Source of the DNA: Pseudomonadota bacterium
GTDB taxonomy: Bacteria > Pseudomonadota > Gammaproteobacteria > Xanthomonadales > Xanthomonadaceae
DNA: 64,000 nt
Direction of reading: 5' to 3'
Assembly: GCA_021821195.1 (NCBI GenBank)
Contig: JAKACT010000006.1
Location: 1-64,000 of the forward strand
How positions within the stretch are numbered: position 1 is the stretch's first letter; every line of letters starts with the position of its first letter. Position numbers and translations under genes: made by a program. The notes below the pieces were generated by a model that was given only the letters and a program-made list of their open reading frames with translations, ran no database searches and was not told where the DNA came from. Below are positions 48,763 to 57,784 of the stretch, piece by piece.

Positions 48763-49774
48763 GGCGGACTCCTCTCGTTCCGGGAAGAAGATCGGGATGC
48801 TCGGCCGAGGATACTCCCTCCGCGGGACGCCAGGCATCGACGAGGTACAGCGGGCGCTGCTTGGATTCCTCGTACAGCCGGCCCAGGTATTCCCCGATCA
48901 TCCCCAGCGCCATCAGCTGCACGCCCCCCAGGAACAGGATCACCGCCATCATCGACGGCCAACCCGCCACCTGGTCGCCCCACAACAGCGCCTTCAGGAT
49001 GACCCAGCCACCATAGCCAAACGCGAACAGCGCGGTGAGCAGGCCGGCATAAGTCGCCAACCGCAGCGGCGCGGTGGAAAAACTGGTGATGCCCTCCAGC
49101 GCGAAGTTCCACAGCTTCCAAGCGTTGAACTTGCTGCGCCCGGCCGCACGCGCATCGCGCTGGTAAGGCACCGACACGGCATTGAACCCGATCCAGCCGA
49201 ACAGTCCCTTCATGAAGCGGTGGCGTTCGCGCAGCTGGCGCAGCGCCGCCAGCGCGCGCGGCGACAGCAGCCGGAAGTCGCCGGTGTCGCGCGGCACCGG
49301 CGTCTTCGACAGCGCACCGATGACCCGGTAGAAACCGTGCGCGCTGGCGCGCTTGAACAGGCCATCACCTTCGCGGGCGACGCGGGTGCCGTGTACGTCG
49401 TCGTAGCCCTCGCGCCACTTGGCGACGAACTGCGGCAACAGCTCGGGGGGATCCTGCCCATCGGCGTCCAGGATCAGCGCCGCGCCGCGCTCGATGCGGT
49501 CGAGCCCGGCGGTCAGCGCCGCCTCCTTGCCGAAATTGCGCGACAACCGCAGCAGCGCCACCCGCGCGTCCTCGCGCGCGAACTGCTGCAGCAGCGTCCA
49601 AGTACCGTCGCGGCTGCCGTCGTCGACATACAGCACGCGCGCCTCCAAGCCCTCGGCCTCGGCCATGTCCAGCGCGGTGCGGATGCGCAGGTGCAGGCGC
49701 GGCAGCGCGTCCTCCTCGTTGAAGGCGGCAATGACCAGCGTCAGGCAGCGGTGTTCCGGCGCGATCCCATCCAT
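48722..49774 (-). CDS. GtrB-like polyprenyl-phosphate glycosyltransferase
   Basis: 350 residues from ATG 49774. A GT2 enzyme: LVIAAFNEEDALPRL, YVDDGSRDGTWTLLQQFA, the catalytic LDADGQDPPELLPQF and RLLSPRALAALRQL. Two C-terminal membrane helices (about 235-255 and 268-290) are typical of bactoprenol-phosphate glucosyl- or mannosyltransferases, which feed O-antigen or lipid A modification. No flippase (GtrA) or receptor transferase is adjacent. The tail after residue 310 overlaps the CBS gene and may be dispensable. Confidence 0.92.
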   Translation of the reverse strand: MDGIAPEHRCLTLVIAAFNEEDALPRLHLRIRTALDMAEAEGLEARVLYVDDGSRDGTWTLLQQFAREDARVALLRLSRNFGKEAALTAGLDRIERGAALILDADGQDPPELLPQFVAKWREGYDDVHGTRVAREGDGLFKRASAHGFYRVIGALSKTPVPRDTGDFRLLSPRALAALRQLRERHRFMKGLFGWIGFNAVSVPYQRDARAAGRSKFNAWKLWNFALEGITSFSTAPLRLATYAGLLTALFAFGYGGWVILKALLWGDQVAGWPSMMAVILFLGGVQLMALGMIGEYLGRLYEESKQRPLYLVDAWRPAEGVSSAEHPDLLPGTRGVRHAHGAPAAGGEVA

Positions 49775-49823
49775 CCGCGAAGTATGCCAGCCGCGCCCTG
49801 CCGCGCCGGCTGGCAGCGGCCGA

Positions 49824-50579
49824 TCAATCCAGCGTGCGCAGGTAGCCGGTGCCGCCCAGCGCCCCCATCTGCCGCTGGATCGCCGCCGCACGGCGCTGCA
49901 CGTACGGCCCCGGCCGCGCCGCGCTGTAGCGCTTCGGGCTGGGCAGCACCGCCGCCAGCCGCGCCGCCTCGGCACGGCTGAGCCGCGCTGCGTCCTTGCC
50001 GAAGAAACTGCGCGATGCCGCCTGCGCGCCGTACACGCCATCGCCGAACTCGGCGATGTTGGCGTACACCTCCAGGATCCGCCGCTTCGGCCACAGCGCC
50101 TCGATCAACGCGGTGTACCAGACCTCCAGCCCCTTGCGCAGCCAGCGGGTGGGCCCGACGCCCTGCCACAGGAACAGGTTCTTGGCGGTCTGCTGGCTGA
50201 TGGTGCTGGCGCCGCGGATGCGCTTGACCGGCGTGCCGCGCTTCTCGGCGCGCGCGCGCATCTTCTCGTTGTGCGCCTGCGCCTTTTCAATGGCGGCGAA
50301 GTCGAAGCCGTGGTGCTGGGCGAAGTTCTGGTCTTCCGCCGCCACCAACGCCAGCGGCAGGTTCGGCGAGATCGCGCGCAGGTCGCGCCAGTCGTGGGCG
50401 ATGCGGAAACCGGGATTGCCGGCCAGCGCCGCGTCCAGCCAGCGCGCCGCCATGAACGCCGACATCGGCGGATCGATGGCGCGTAGCACCAGCACTTGCA
50501 GCACGCTGGCCGCCACGAACAGCAGCGGCAATTTCCACCACCAGCCGCGCAGGCGGCGCTTGCGTACCTTGCCGCTCAT
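49824..50579 (-). CDS. mtgA: Monofunctional peptidoglycan glycosyltransferase MtgA
   Basis: 251 residues. A GT51 enzyme that polymerises lipid II without a transpeptidase domain. A single N-terminal membrane helix ([16 protein letters not shown]) anchors it. Conserved motifs include [15 protein letters not shown] (first catalytic glutamate), [17 protein letters not shown] and [20 protein letters not shown]. It is divergent from hslO. Confidence 0.96.
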   Translation of the reverse strand: MSGKVRKRRLRGWWWKLPLLFVAASVLQVLVLRAIDPPMSAFMAARWLDAALAGNPGFRIAHDWRDLRAISPNLPLALVAAEDQNFAQHHGFDFAAIEKAQAHNEKMRARAEKRGTPVKRIRGASTISQQTAKNLFLWQGVGPTRWLRKGLEVWYTALIEALWPKRRILEVYANIAEFGDGVYGAQAASRSFFGKDAARLSRAEAARLAAVLPSPKRYSAARPGPYVQRRAAAIQRQMGALGGTGYLRTLD

Positions 50580-50683
50580 GCGGCGGTGCCTTGCGAACGG
50601 CGCATGCGCGCCCCATCTCGGTTCATCATCATCCCCCTACTGCCCGCGCATTATCCGCATCCGGGCCCTTCCACGGTATCCAC

Positions 50684-51583
50684 ATGGACATGATTCCCGA
50701 CGCGCAGCTGCGCTTCCTGCTTCCCGCCGCCGGCGTGCGCGGCGTGGCCGTGCACTTGGGCGAGACTTGGCGCAGCATCGCCGCGCGCGCCGACTACCCG
50801 CCGGCCGCCGCCGAGCTGCTGGGCGAAGCAGCAGCAGCCGCCGCCCTGTTCACCGGCCATGCCAAGGTCGATGGCCGGCTGTCGGTGCAACTGCGCAGCA
50901 AGGGCGCGATCGGCACCCTGTTCGCCGAGTGCACCGCCGCCGGCACCCTGCGCGGCATCGTCCGCCTGGACGAGTCCGCCGACGCTCCCGTGCGCGACCT
51001 GCGCGCGCTGGGCGCTGACGCGCTGCTGGCCATCACCATCGAGAACCCGCCGCTGGGCAACGGCGAGCCGATGCGCTACCAGGGCCTAGTCGCGCTGCAG
51101 GCGGAGCGGTTGGATGCGGCATTCGAGGACTACTTCCACCAGTCGGAGCAATTGCCCACCCGCCTGCTGCTGGCCTGCAACGGCCAGCGCGCCGCCGGCC
51201 TGCTGCTGCAGAAGTTGCCCGGCGAAGAAGGCGACGAGGACGGCTTCCGCCGCGCCAGCGCGCTCTTCGACACCCTCGGCGGCGATGAACTGCTGGCACT
51301 GGCGCCGGCCGACGTGATCCACCGCCTGTTCCACGAGGAAGCCCCGCAGTTGGTCGGCGAGAAGCCGCTGCGCTTCGCTTGCTCCTGCTCGCGCGAGCGG
51401 GTGGAGGGCATGCTGGTGTCGCTGGGACGCGAGGAAGCCGACGCCGCGGTGGTTGCCGGCGATGGCACCGCCTCGATCTTGTGCGAGTTCTGCGGCCAAG
51501 GCTATGGCTTCGACGCTGGCCAGATCGCGGCCCTGTTCAGCCGGGAAGCCAGCGCCCAGCCGGCGGCACCGGGGCTGCAGTAA
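50684..51583 (+). CDS. hslO: Redox-regulated chaperone Hsp33
   Basis: 299 residues from ATG 50684. Oxidative-stress chaperone activated when zinc is released and disulphides form. The four zinc cysteines are in RFACSCSRERVEGM (CxC) and ILCEFCGQGYGFD (CxxC), all intact. The N-terminal substrate domain has GHAKVDGRLSVQLRSKGAIG and GEPMRYQGLVAL. It is divergent from mtgA; only 104 bp separate their starts. Confidence 0.95.
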   Translation: MDMIPDAQLRFLLPAAGVRGVAVHLGETWRSIAARADYPPAAAELLGEAAAAAALFTGHAKVDGRLSVQLRSKGAIGTLFAECTAAGTLRGIVRLDESADAPVRDLRALGADALLAITIENPPLGNGEPMRYQGLVALQAERLDAAFEDYFHQSEQLPTRLLLACNGQRAAGLLLQKLPGEEGDEDGFRRASALFDTLGGDELLALAPADVIHRLFHEEAPQLVGEKPLRFACSCSRERVEGMLVSLGREEADAAVVAGDGTASILCEFCGQGYGFDAGQIAALFSREASAQPAAPGLQ

Positions 51584-51613
51584 CGCAGTCCGCCCCCGGC
51601 AAGGCATTCGGGC

Positions 51614-51665
51614 ATGAGCGGCCATCGCCCGCCGCGGGAGCCACGTCAGTGGCCGGCGGGCTCAT
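51614..51665. repeat. Large imperfect hairpin downstream of hslO
   Basis: ATGAGC...GCCCGCCG...CCAC-gtca-GTGG...CGGCGGGCTCAT: three paired segments with internal bulges around a gtca loop. No T-run follows, so it is not a classic terminator. It may end hslO transcription or be a structured element before the next gene. An AT-rich stretch (gttaaataatcataaac) 30 bp further on may hold a promoter. Confidence 0.45.
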
Positions 51666-51781
51666 CGAGGGGGCTCGCGCAGTTGGCGCTATTGTTAAAT
51701 AATCATAAACGGGCTAGGCTTTTCGGGCAGTCTGGCCACCTCTACCGGGGAACTTCGGCTTAACAAGCCGGTCACATCAGC

Positions 51782-52651
51782 ATGTCCTTGCGCTTCCTGC
51801 CAATCGTCGCCGCCGTGCTTGCCCTGGTGTTCGCCAGCGGCAACGTCGCCGCGCAAGCGAAAAAGGCCAAGCGCAGCGACTCCCGGGTGGTGCCGGTGCT
51901 CAACCGCGACAGCGGCAAGCTGGAGGCCGTGCTGCTGCTGGAGCCCGCCACCGGCGGCACCGGCGCCGGCGCGCGCTGGCGTTTCGGCAAGACCACGCTG
52001 GAAGCGACCTATGGCCTGCAAACCGGCGACTCGCTGGCACTGCTGTGCGATCGCCGCAGCGGCATGGCGCCCGCCATCGGCCAACTGGCTAGTAATTGCG
52101 TGTTGGCCTCGCTGGAAAGCGACAAGCCCGGCTCGACCAGCCGCCACGCCAGCGCCGGCGTCAGCTTGGCCCGCAACGGCGGCAAGCTGGGCCTGAGCTT
52201 CGGCAATGGCCGCGACACTCTGCCCGCGTGGCTGGCTCCCGGCCAGCTTGGAGGTGCCCGCTACAACCAGAACGATTTCTCGCTGTTCGCGGAAAAGGCG
52301 ATCAGCCGCGAGGGCTTCGTCAGCGTCGGCGGCACGGTCGCCCGCGCCCGCCTGGTCCCCGCGGCGGACGTACCGCAGCTGGCCGACCAGTGGAATACCC
52401 GCAGCCTCAGCGTCGGCGGCGGCTATGGCGCGTTCGGCGCCAATATCGTCGGCCGGGTGGTCAACGTACCGGGTGAAAGCGAGGTCTGGAAAGGCCTGGG
52501 CTTGGGCCTGACTTGGCGCACGCCGTGGAACGGCCAACTTAGCGTCGGTGCCGACAACGTCGTCACCCGCGGCAAGAACCCATTCCCGATCAAGGGCGAT
52601 CCGAGCGACGAAGGCACCGTGCCCTACGTCCGCTACCAGCAGGATCTCTGA
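51782..52651 (+). CDS. Secreted protein of unknown function, probably beta-rich
   Basis: 289 residues. The signal peptide MSLRFLPIVAAVLALVFASG ends near NVAAQA. The rest alternates hydrophobic and polar residues with many short glycine-rich strands (FSLFAEKAISREGFVSVGGTV, LSVGGGYGAFGANIVGRV, GLGLGLTWRTPWNGQLSVGADN), which suggests an outer-membrane beta-barrel or lipocalin-like fold. A pair of cysteines (LLCDRRS, SNCVLA) could form a disulphide. I do not recognise the family. The following gene starts 78 bp downstream. Confidence 0.78.
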   Translation: MSLRFLPIVAAVLALVFASGNVAAQAKKAKRSDSRVVPVLNRDSGKLEAVLLLEPATGGTGAGARWRFGKTTLEATYGLQTGDSLALLCDRRSGMAPAIGQLASNCVLASLESDKPGSTSRHASAGVSLARNGGKLGLSFGNGRDTLPAWLAPGQLGGARYNQNDFSLFAEKAISREGFVSVGGTVARARLVPAADVPQLADQWNTRSLSVGGGYGAFGANIVGRVVNVPGESEVWKGLGLGLTWRTPWNGQLSVGADNVVTRGKNPFPIKGDPSDEGTVPYVRYQQDL

Positions 52652-52729
52652 CGCCTAGCGCGGGGAGGGCATTTCCACGCCCCGCTGCCGCATGTTCCTG
52701 CCCCCCTTCGTTCGCGCCAAAGGCACACG

Positions 52730-54010
52730 ATGTCCCACCCAGAACAACTGATCGCGGAAGCCGACCAGCTGGCCGCGTCCGGCAGCGCCTTGCAGGCCAT
52801 TTCCAAACTGCGCCAGGCTGCAACGCTACAGCCAGGGAATCCCTACCCCCGCACCCGCATGGCCGACTTGCTGATCCAGCAGGGCCAGCTTGACGAGGCC
52901 AAGGCGCTGCTGCAGTCGGTCATCGCCTCCGTGCGCCAATATTCGCCCGCACACATGCTGCTGGCGCAGATCGCCATCGGCAATGGCGAACACGAGGCGG
53001 CGCTGGCATCGTTGGACGAAGCGATCCGCCACGACAACTCCGCCTGGGGTGCGCGCATGGAAAAGGCGCGCCTGCTCGAGTCCCTAGGCGGGCGCCAGCG
53101 CGAGGCCGCACTGAGCTGGTCGGAAGCGGTGCGATCGATGCCGGAAGGCCTGCGCGAATCCCCGCAGTTTGCCGGCGTCGTCGCCCATGCGCGCACGCTG
53201 GTGACGCGCAACTTCGATACGCTGCGCGAGTTCCTGCAGCAGCGCCTGGACGGATTGGCCAGTGGCGAGCGCGGGGCCGACCTGGAGCGCTTCCAGCACG
53301 CCCTGGACATCATCACCGGGCGGCGCGAATTCGTCACCGCCAATCCGCTGTTCCTGCCGATTCCGCGCCTGCCCGCGATCCCGTTCTTCCGCCGCGAGGA
53401 TTTCGATTGGGCGCCGCGCATCGAGGCAGCCTATCCGGACATCCTGGACGAACTGCGCGCGCTTCCCGAAGCAGATGCCGGCTTCACTCCCTATGTCCAG
53501 ACCCGGCAGGGCAACAGCAGCGGGCAGTTTGCCGCGCTCGACCGCAACCCGGCGTGGAGTGCCTACTTCCTATGGAAGCATGGCGAACGGATCGAAGCGC
53601 ACTGCCAGGCCTGCCCGGCGACTGCCGCCGCGATCGAAGCCGCACCGCTGCCGCGCATCCGCGCTCGCGCGCCAGCAGCCTTCTTCTCCCGCCTGGATCC
53701 CGGGATCCACATCCCGCCGCACAACGGCGCCACCAACGCGCGCCTCACCGTCCACCTGCCGCTGGTCGTGCCGGACGGCTGTGCGTTCCGGGTTGGCGAC
53801 GAGACCCGGCAATGGGTGCCCGGCGAACTGATGATCTTCGACGACACCATCTTGCATGAGGCCTGGAACGGCTCCCGCGAGCGCCGGGTGGTGATGATCT
53901 TCGATGTCTGGCACCCGCACCTGAGCCCGCTTGAGCGCGAACTGGTGACCCGGACGGTCGAGGGCTTGGTGGAATATTACGGCGAGGCCAGCGAGCTCGG
54001 CGAACTCTGA
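52730..54010 (+). CDS. TPR protein fused to an aspartyl/asparaginyl beta-hydroxylase domain
   Basis: 426 residues. The N-terminal 160 residues contain TPR-like helical repeats (ALQAISKLRQAATLQPGNPYPRTR, EHEAALASLDEAIRHDNSA). The C-terminal domain (about 215-400) is the Fe(II)/2-oxoglutarate hydroxylase family PF05118: the two iron histidines are in IHIPPHNGATNARLTVHLPL and FDDTILHEAWNGS, with an arginine in RRVVMIFDVWHP for 2-oxoglutarate. TPR-hydroxylase fusions also occur in mammalian AspH and in bacterial LpxO-like proteins; the substrate here is unknown. No signal peptide, so it acts in the cytoplasm. Confidence 0.9.
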   Translation: MSHPEQLIAEADQLAASGSALQAISKLRQAATLQPGNPYPRTRMADLLIQQGQLDEAKALLQSVIASVRQYSPAHMLLAQIAIGNGEHEAALASLDEAIRHDNSAWGARMEKARLLESLGGRQREAALSWSEAVRSMPEGLRESPQFAGVVAHARTLVTRNFDTLREFLQQRLDGLASGERGADLERFQHALDIITGRREFVTANPLFLPIPRLPAIPFFRREDFDWAPRIEAAYPDILDELRALPEADAGFTPYVQTRQGNSSGQFAALDRNPAWSAYFLWKHGERIEAHCQACPATAAAIEAAPLPRIRARAPAAFFSRLDPGIHIPPHNGATNARLTVHLPLVVPDGCAFRVGDETRQWVPGELMIFDDTILHEAWNGSRERRVVMIFDVWHPHLSPLERELVTRTVEGLVEYYGEASELGEL

Positions 54011-54040
54011 TCCGCGCCAGGGGCCAAGCTGCCCGCGCCT

Positions 54041-54994
54041 TCAGTCGGCGCGCATCCCGCGCACGGCCCAGGCGATGAGCTTGCCGTCCTGCAGCAGGGG
54101 CGATGCCTCCAGCGCAGGCATCGCCTCGCGGAACCCCGTAAGGAAGGCATCCAGCTGCCCGCGGGTCATCGCGGCTTGGATCTGTTCGCGAGCCCGCACT
54201 GCGGCTGCAGCCAGCTCGTCCCGGTAGGCCGCAAGTTTTCCCAGCGCCTCGTGCAGGTTGCCTGGATGCACGGCCAGCAGCATCCCTTGGACACCGGCCT
54301 GGGCCTGGCCCAGCACGTCGGCAACCTCCAGTGTCGCCATCAGCGCCGACACTTCGCGCATCGCACGATTGAACGCTTCACGGGCGGCATATGCCGCCGG
54401 GCTTGGGGCCTGTCCACCGCGCAGCGCCGCCATGTGCGGCAGTACCACGGTCGTTGCCGCCAGCAAGCCATCGTCGGCTGCCAGCAGGTCCAGCGCACGC
54501 AGTTCATCGGCGGCAACCCGCGTCACCACCGACTCCGCATGATGGACCACCAGCGCGAGCCGCCCGCCTGGCGCCAGTAGACGCAGGGCTTCCCGCACCA
54601 CTTGCTGGTGATCTGCATATTCGATGCCGAACTGGCTTACCAGCAGGTTGATCGCCCCCGACGGCAGCGGTACCTGCTCCATCCGCGTTTCCGCGAACAG
54701 CTGGATCCTGCCGCCGTCGCGTCCTGCGTCCAACCACGGCAAGATCGGCCGCGACAGGTCGACGCCGGACAGCTGCCAAGCTTGCAGTGCCCTTGAAGCC
54801 GCCAGCATCAGGCCGCCGTTGCCAGTCCCCAGGTCCAGCAGGTGGCCTTGCGTCGGCGCGTCGATGAAGGCCGCGCGCCAAAAGGCGGCAATCGCACCCT
54901 CGCCCTCAAGCGCAAAACTACCGTCGCAGGAGTGCAGCGCGCCACTTGCCCAATAGCGGGTCCACGCCCGGCTTCGTATGTCTGTCTGGACCAT
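54041..54994 (-). CDS. Class I SAM-dependent methyltransferase
   Basis: 317 residues. Motif I is HLLDLGTGNGGLMLAAS, followed by a motif II acidic residue in LSGVDLSRP, and INLLVSQFGIEYADHQQVVREALRLLAPGGRLALVVHH further on. This is a Methyltransf_11-like small-molecule or lipid methylase; the substrate cannot be deduced. The C-terminal part from residue 200 is helical. It is convergent with the TPR-hydroxylase gene (31 bp between stops) and is preceded by the terminator of the TonB receptor gene. Confidence 0.88.
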   Translation of the reverse strand: MVQTDIRSRAWTRYWASGALHSCDGSFALEGEGAIAAFWRAAFIDAPTQGHLLDLGTGNGGLMLAASRALQAWQLSGVDLSRPILPWLDAGRDGGRIQLFAETRMEQVPLPSGAINLLVSQFGIEYADHQQVVREALRLLAPGGRLALVVHHAESVVTRVAADELRALDLLAADDGLLAATTVVLPHMAALRGGQAPSPAAYAAREAFNRAMREVSALMATLEVADVLGQAQAGVQGMLLAVHPGNLHEALGKLAAYRDELAAAAVRAREQIQAAMTRGQLDAFLTGFREAMPALEASPLLQDGKLIAWAVRGMRAD

Positions 54995-55010
54995 GCCTAC
55001 CTTCCCGATA

Positions 55011-55041
55011 AGGAAAAGGCCCCGTTACCGGGGCCTTTCCT
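55011..55041 (-). terminator. Rho-independent terminator of the TonB receptor gene
   Basis: On the minus strand AGGAAAGGCCCCG-gtaa-CGGGGCCTTTTCCT: a 7-bp GC stem extended by A/T pairs, followed by a T-rich TTTTCCTT. It lies 29 bp after the receptor stop. Its symmetry would let it work on the other strand too. Confidence 0.8.
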
Positions 55042-55069
55042 TTAACACGTGACTGCTACTGCTATCCGA

Positions 55070-57625
55070 TCAGAAACGCTGCGTGTAACGCATGTAGACC
55101 GTGCGGCCGTAAGCGTCGTACAGGTTGAAGTTCCACGGACGGCCGTCGTAGCCGATCAGCTGCGGGTAACGGTTGCCGGCGTTGTTGACGCCGATGGTCA
55201 CGTCACCGTTCCACGGCGCCTTCACGTTGGCGTACACGTCGTTCAGCGTGTAACCACCGGTACGGGTGGTCTCACCCGGATCCTGCTGACCCTTGATGTA
55301 GCGGGTGATGGTGCCGAAGGTCCAGGCGCCGACGCTGAAGGTATTGGCCAGGTTGGCGCGGGTATCCGGCGCGCCCTGCGAACCAGCCAGGTCCGTGCCG
55401 CCGTCGATCTTGTAGCTGTTGACGAAGCCGACCTGCAGCTGGCTGGCCAGGCGGCCACCCATCACGTCGAAGTTGGTACGGATGTTCAGGTCCAGGCCAT
55501 CGGTGGTCAGGGTGCCTTCATTGCCGTAACCCGCGTTGATCTGCTTGATCGAGCCGTCGGCGTTGCGCACCACGCCCAGGCCGGCGGGAATCGGGCCCAG
55601 CGCCGGGTTGTTGGTACGGTCGATCAGAGTCTGCGCGCTGAACGAACGGATGCGATCCTCGATCTCGATGTTGTAGTAATCGAGGGTCACGTTCATCCAG
55701 GTGGTCGGGTCGTACGCAACGCCCAACGCCCACTGCTTGGACTGCTCCGAACCCATGTCCGGATTGGCCTTGTAGTAGGTGTCCACCTGCACGGAGGTCA
55801 CGTCGTTGTCGCACTTGACCGGATCACCACCGAAGATCTTACAGGTCGCCGGGTCATAGACCGAGTCGGCCGAGAAGCTGGTCTTCTGGGTCAGGATGTC
55901 CAGCGGCGGCGCGCGGAAGCCGGTGCCATAAGAACCGCGGAAGGTCAGGTTGTCGAGCGGGTGCCAACGCAGGCCGAGCTTCGGGGCGAAGTCCGAGCCG
56001 TAGTCGTTGTACTTGTCGAAACGACCGGCCAGGGTAGCTTCGAAGCTGCTGGTGATCGGGAACAGCCACTCGGCGAACACCGACTTGACGTTGCGGCCAC
56101 CGGCGGCGGAGTTGCCGGCCGAACCGTCGATCACGCCCGCCTCGGACAGCGAGTCGTACAGGTCGGCGTAGGTCTCCTTGCGATACTCGGCGCCAACGGC
56201 CATGTTGGAAGTGCCGCCGGCCATTTCGAACACGTCGAAGTTGGCGGTGGCATACAGCTCTTCCACGGTCGAGGTGGAGCGGCGGTTGATGGTCGCCTGG
56301 ATGGCGGCCAGCACGGCCGGGTCGTTGCCGAACGGATCCAGCACGTCGTAGCTACCGTCTTCCAGCGCGGCGCGAGCCAGCGGGTTCACGGTGTAGCCGG
56401 TGCCGAACTCGTTGTAGCGGTAGTTGCTACGGCGCATGCCGAAGTCCACGTCGACCTTGTCGAACATGTAACCCTGGAAGCCCAGCAGGAAGTCGGTGAC
56501 GTTGGCGTCCGAGGAAGTGTCACGGTTGCCGGCCGCCGCGAAGCGGTGGTACAGGGCGGTGGCGAAGCCGTCACCCTTGACCACGTCGTTCGGGGTATTG
56601 TCGGCCACCAGCACCAGCGCCGGCACCGGCGCGTAGCGGCCGAAGCTGTTGACCTTCTGCGCCATCGCGGTCATGTAGACCGACCAGTCGTTGTTGATCT
56701 GGTAGTCGCCGCGGGCGAACAGGCCCTTGTTCTTGATCGAGGCTTCGTTGGCGGCCACCGAGTTGAAGTCGAACGAGCAGGTGCCGGCCGAGGTCTTCCA
56801 GAAGCCGCCGCTGTCGCAGGCGAAGCCCGGGATGGCCTTCGGCGCGGTCAGGAACGCACCAGTGTTCTGGTTATAGACGCGGTAGTTGTTGCCGTACACG
56901 GACACGCCCTGCCTGTAACCGATCTGGTCGCGGGTGAAGACCATGCCGCGATCGTTGGCCGAAGCCGAGATCAGCAGGCGGCCGCGCTCGCCCGAGGTGC
57001 CCATGGTGGCGGCGTATTCGTGGGTGTCGCCGCCCGTCACGTCGGTCTTGCCGTAGCCGGCGCGGATCTCGGCGCCTTCGAAGTCCTTGCGCAGGACGAT
57101 GTTGACCACGCCGCCGATCGCGTCGGAGCCGTACACGGCGGAGGCGCCGTCCGACAGGATTTCAATGCGCTCGACCGCCGAGGTCGGGATCGCGTTCAAG
57201 TCCTGGCTGCCAGCGGCAAACGGCGCCTTCGGCGCGCGACGGCCGTCGATCAGCACCAGCGTACGCGACGAACCCAGGCCACGCAGGTCGATATCGGCCA
57301 GCGCCTGGGCGGAGCTGCCGGACTGCGGGCGGAAGTTGCCGAACGAGGCAAAGGTGGTGTCACGCAGCACGTCGGCCACGGAAGCCTTGCCGGTGGCGTC
57401 GATAGCGGCGCGGTCGATGACGGTGACCGGCAGCGCGCCTTCGATTTCTGCGCGCTTCAGGCGCGAGCCGACCACTTCGACGCGATCGAGGGTCTTGGTC
57501 TCGCTCTTCTGGCCTTCCTGCTTGGCGTCCTGGTCCTGCGCGAAAGCAGGAGCGGCCACCAGCGAAGTCGTGCCGATGAACAACGCGATCTTGATCGCGC
57601 TCGTCAGCTTCTTGGCGTTCAACAT
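55070..57625 (-). CDS. TonB-dependent outer membrane receptor
   Basis: 851 residues. Signal peptide 1-29 (ending APAFA-QDQD), then a plug domain (about 48-170: VEVVGSRLKRAEIEGALPVTVI, VLRDTTFASFGNF, IDLRGLGSSRTLVLIDGRR, VERIEILSDGASAVYGSDAIGGVVNI) and a long beta-barrel that ends in YMRYTQRF with the terminal phenylalanine needed for outer-membrane assembly. It resembles the iron-, vitamin- or oligosaccharide-uptake receptors abundant in xanthomonads. No ligand can be named. No promoter is obvious in the 159 bp upstream. Confidence 0.95.
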   Translation of the reverse strand: MLNAKKLTSAIKIALFIGTTSLVAAPAFAQDQDAKQEGQKSETKTLDRVEVVGSRLKRAEIEGALPVTVIDRAAIDATGKASVADVLRDTTFASFGNFRPQSGSSAQALADIDLRGLGSSRTLVLIDGRRAPKAPFAAGSQDLNAIPTSAVERIEILSDGASAVYGSDAIGGVVNIVLRKDFEGAEIRAGYGKTDVTGGDTHEYAATMGTSGERGRLLISASANDRGMVFTRDQIGYRQGVSVYGNNYRVYNQNTGAFLTAPKAIPGFACDSGGFWKTSAGTCSFDFNSVAANEASIKNKGLFARGDYQINNDWSVYMTAMAQKVNSFGRYAPVPALVLVADNTPNDVVKGDGFATALYHRFAAAGNRDTSSDANVTDFLLGFQGYMFDKVDVDFGMRRSNYRYNEFGTGYTVNPLARAALEDGSYDVLDPFGNDPAVLAAIQATINRRSTSTVEELYATANFDVFEMAGGTSNMAVGAEYRKETYADLYDSLSEAGVIDGSAGNSAAGGRNVKSVFAEWLFPITSSFEATLAGRFDKYNDYGSDFAPKLGLRWHPLDNLTFRGSYGTGFRAPPLDILTQKTSFSADSVYDPATCKIFGGDPVKCDNDVTSVQVDTYYKANPDMGSEQSKQWALGVAYDPTTWMNVTLDYYNIEIEDRIRSFSAQTLIDRTNNPALGPIPAGLGVVRNADGSIKQINAGYGNEGTLTTDGLDLNIRTNFDVMGGRLASQLQVGFVNSYKIDGGTDLAGSQGAPDTRANLANTFSVGAWTFGTITRYIKGQQDPGETTRTGGYTLNDVYANVKAPWNGDVTIGVNNAGNRYPQLIGYDGRPWNFNLYDAYGRTVYMRYTQRF

Positions 57626-57784
57626 GATGATTGTGCTCTCTAGTTATGTTGGATAGCCCCTCCCCCATTAGGGCAAGGCCAACCGGAAAATAACACAAAC
57701 TTCACGGGCTTTACATGCTGCGTACCACAAACCGCCCATTCATAATTGAACTCCGGCCCAATGGCGCAGCACTAAACGGGCGCC

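Noticed and set aside
55049-57643. 864-residue plus-strand ORF
   Set aside because: Mirror frame of the first TonB receptor, which has clear plug and barrel sequence on the minus strand.
57626-57784. A conventional promoter for the first TonB receptor gene
   Set aside because: Several AT-rich hexamers occur, but none forms a -35/-10 pair with acceptable spacing.
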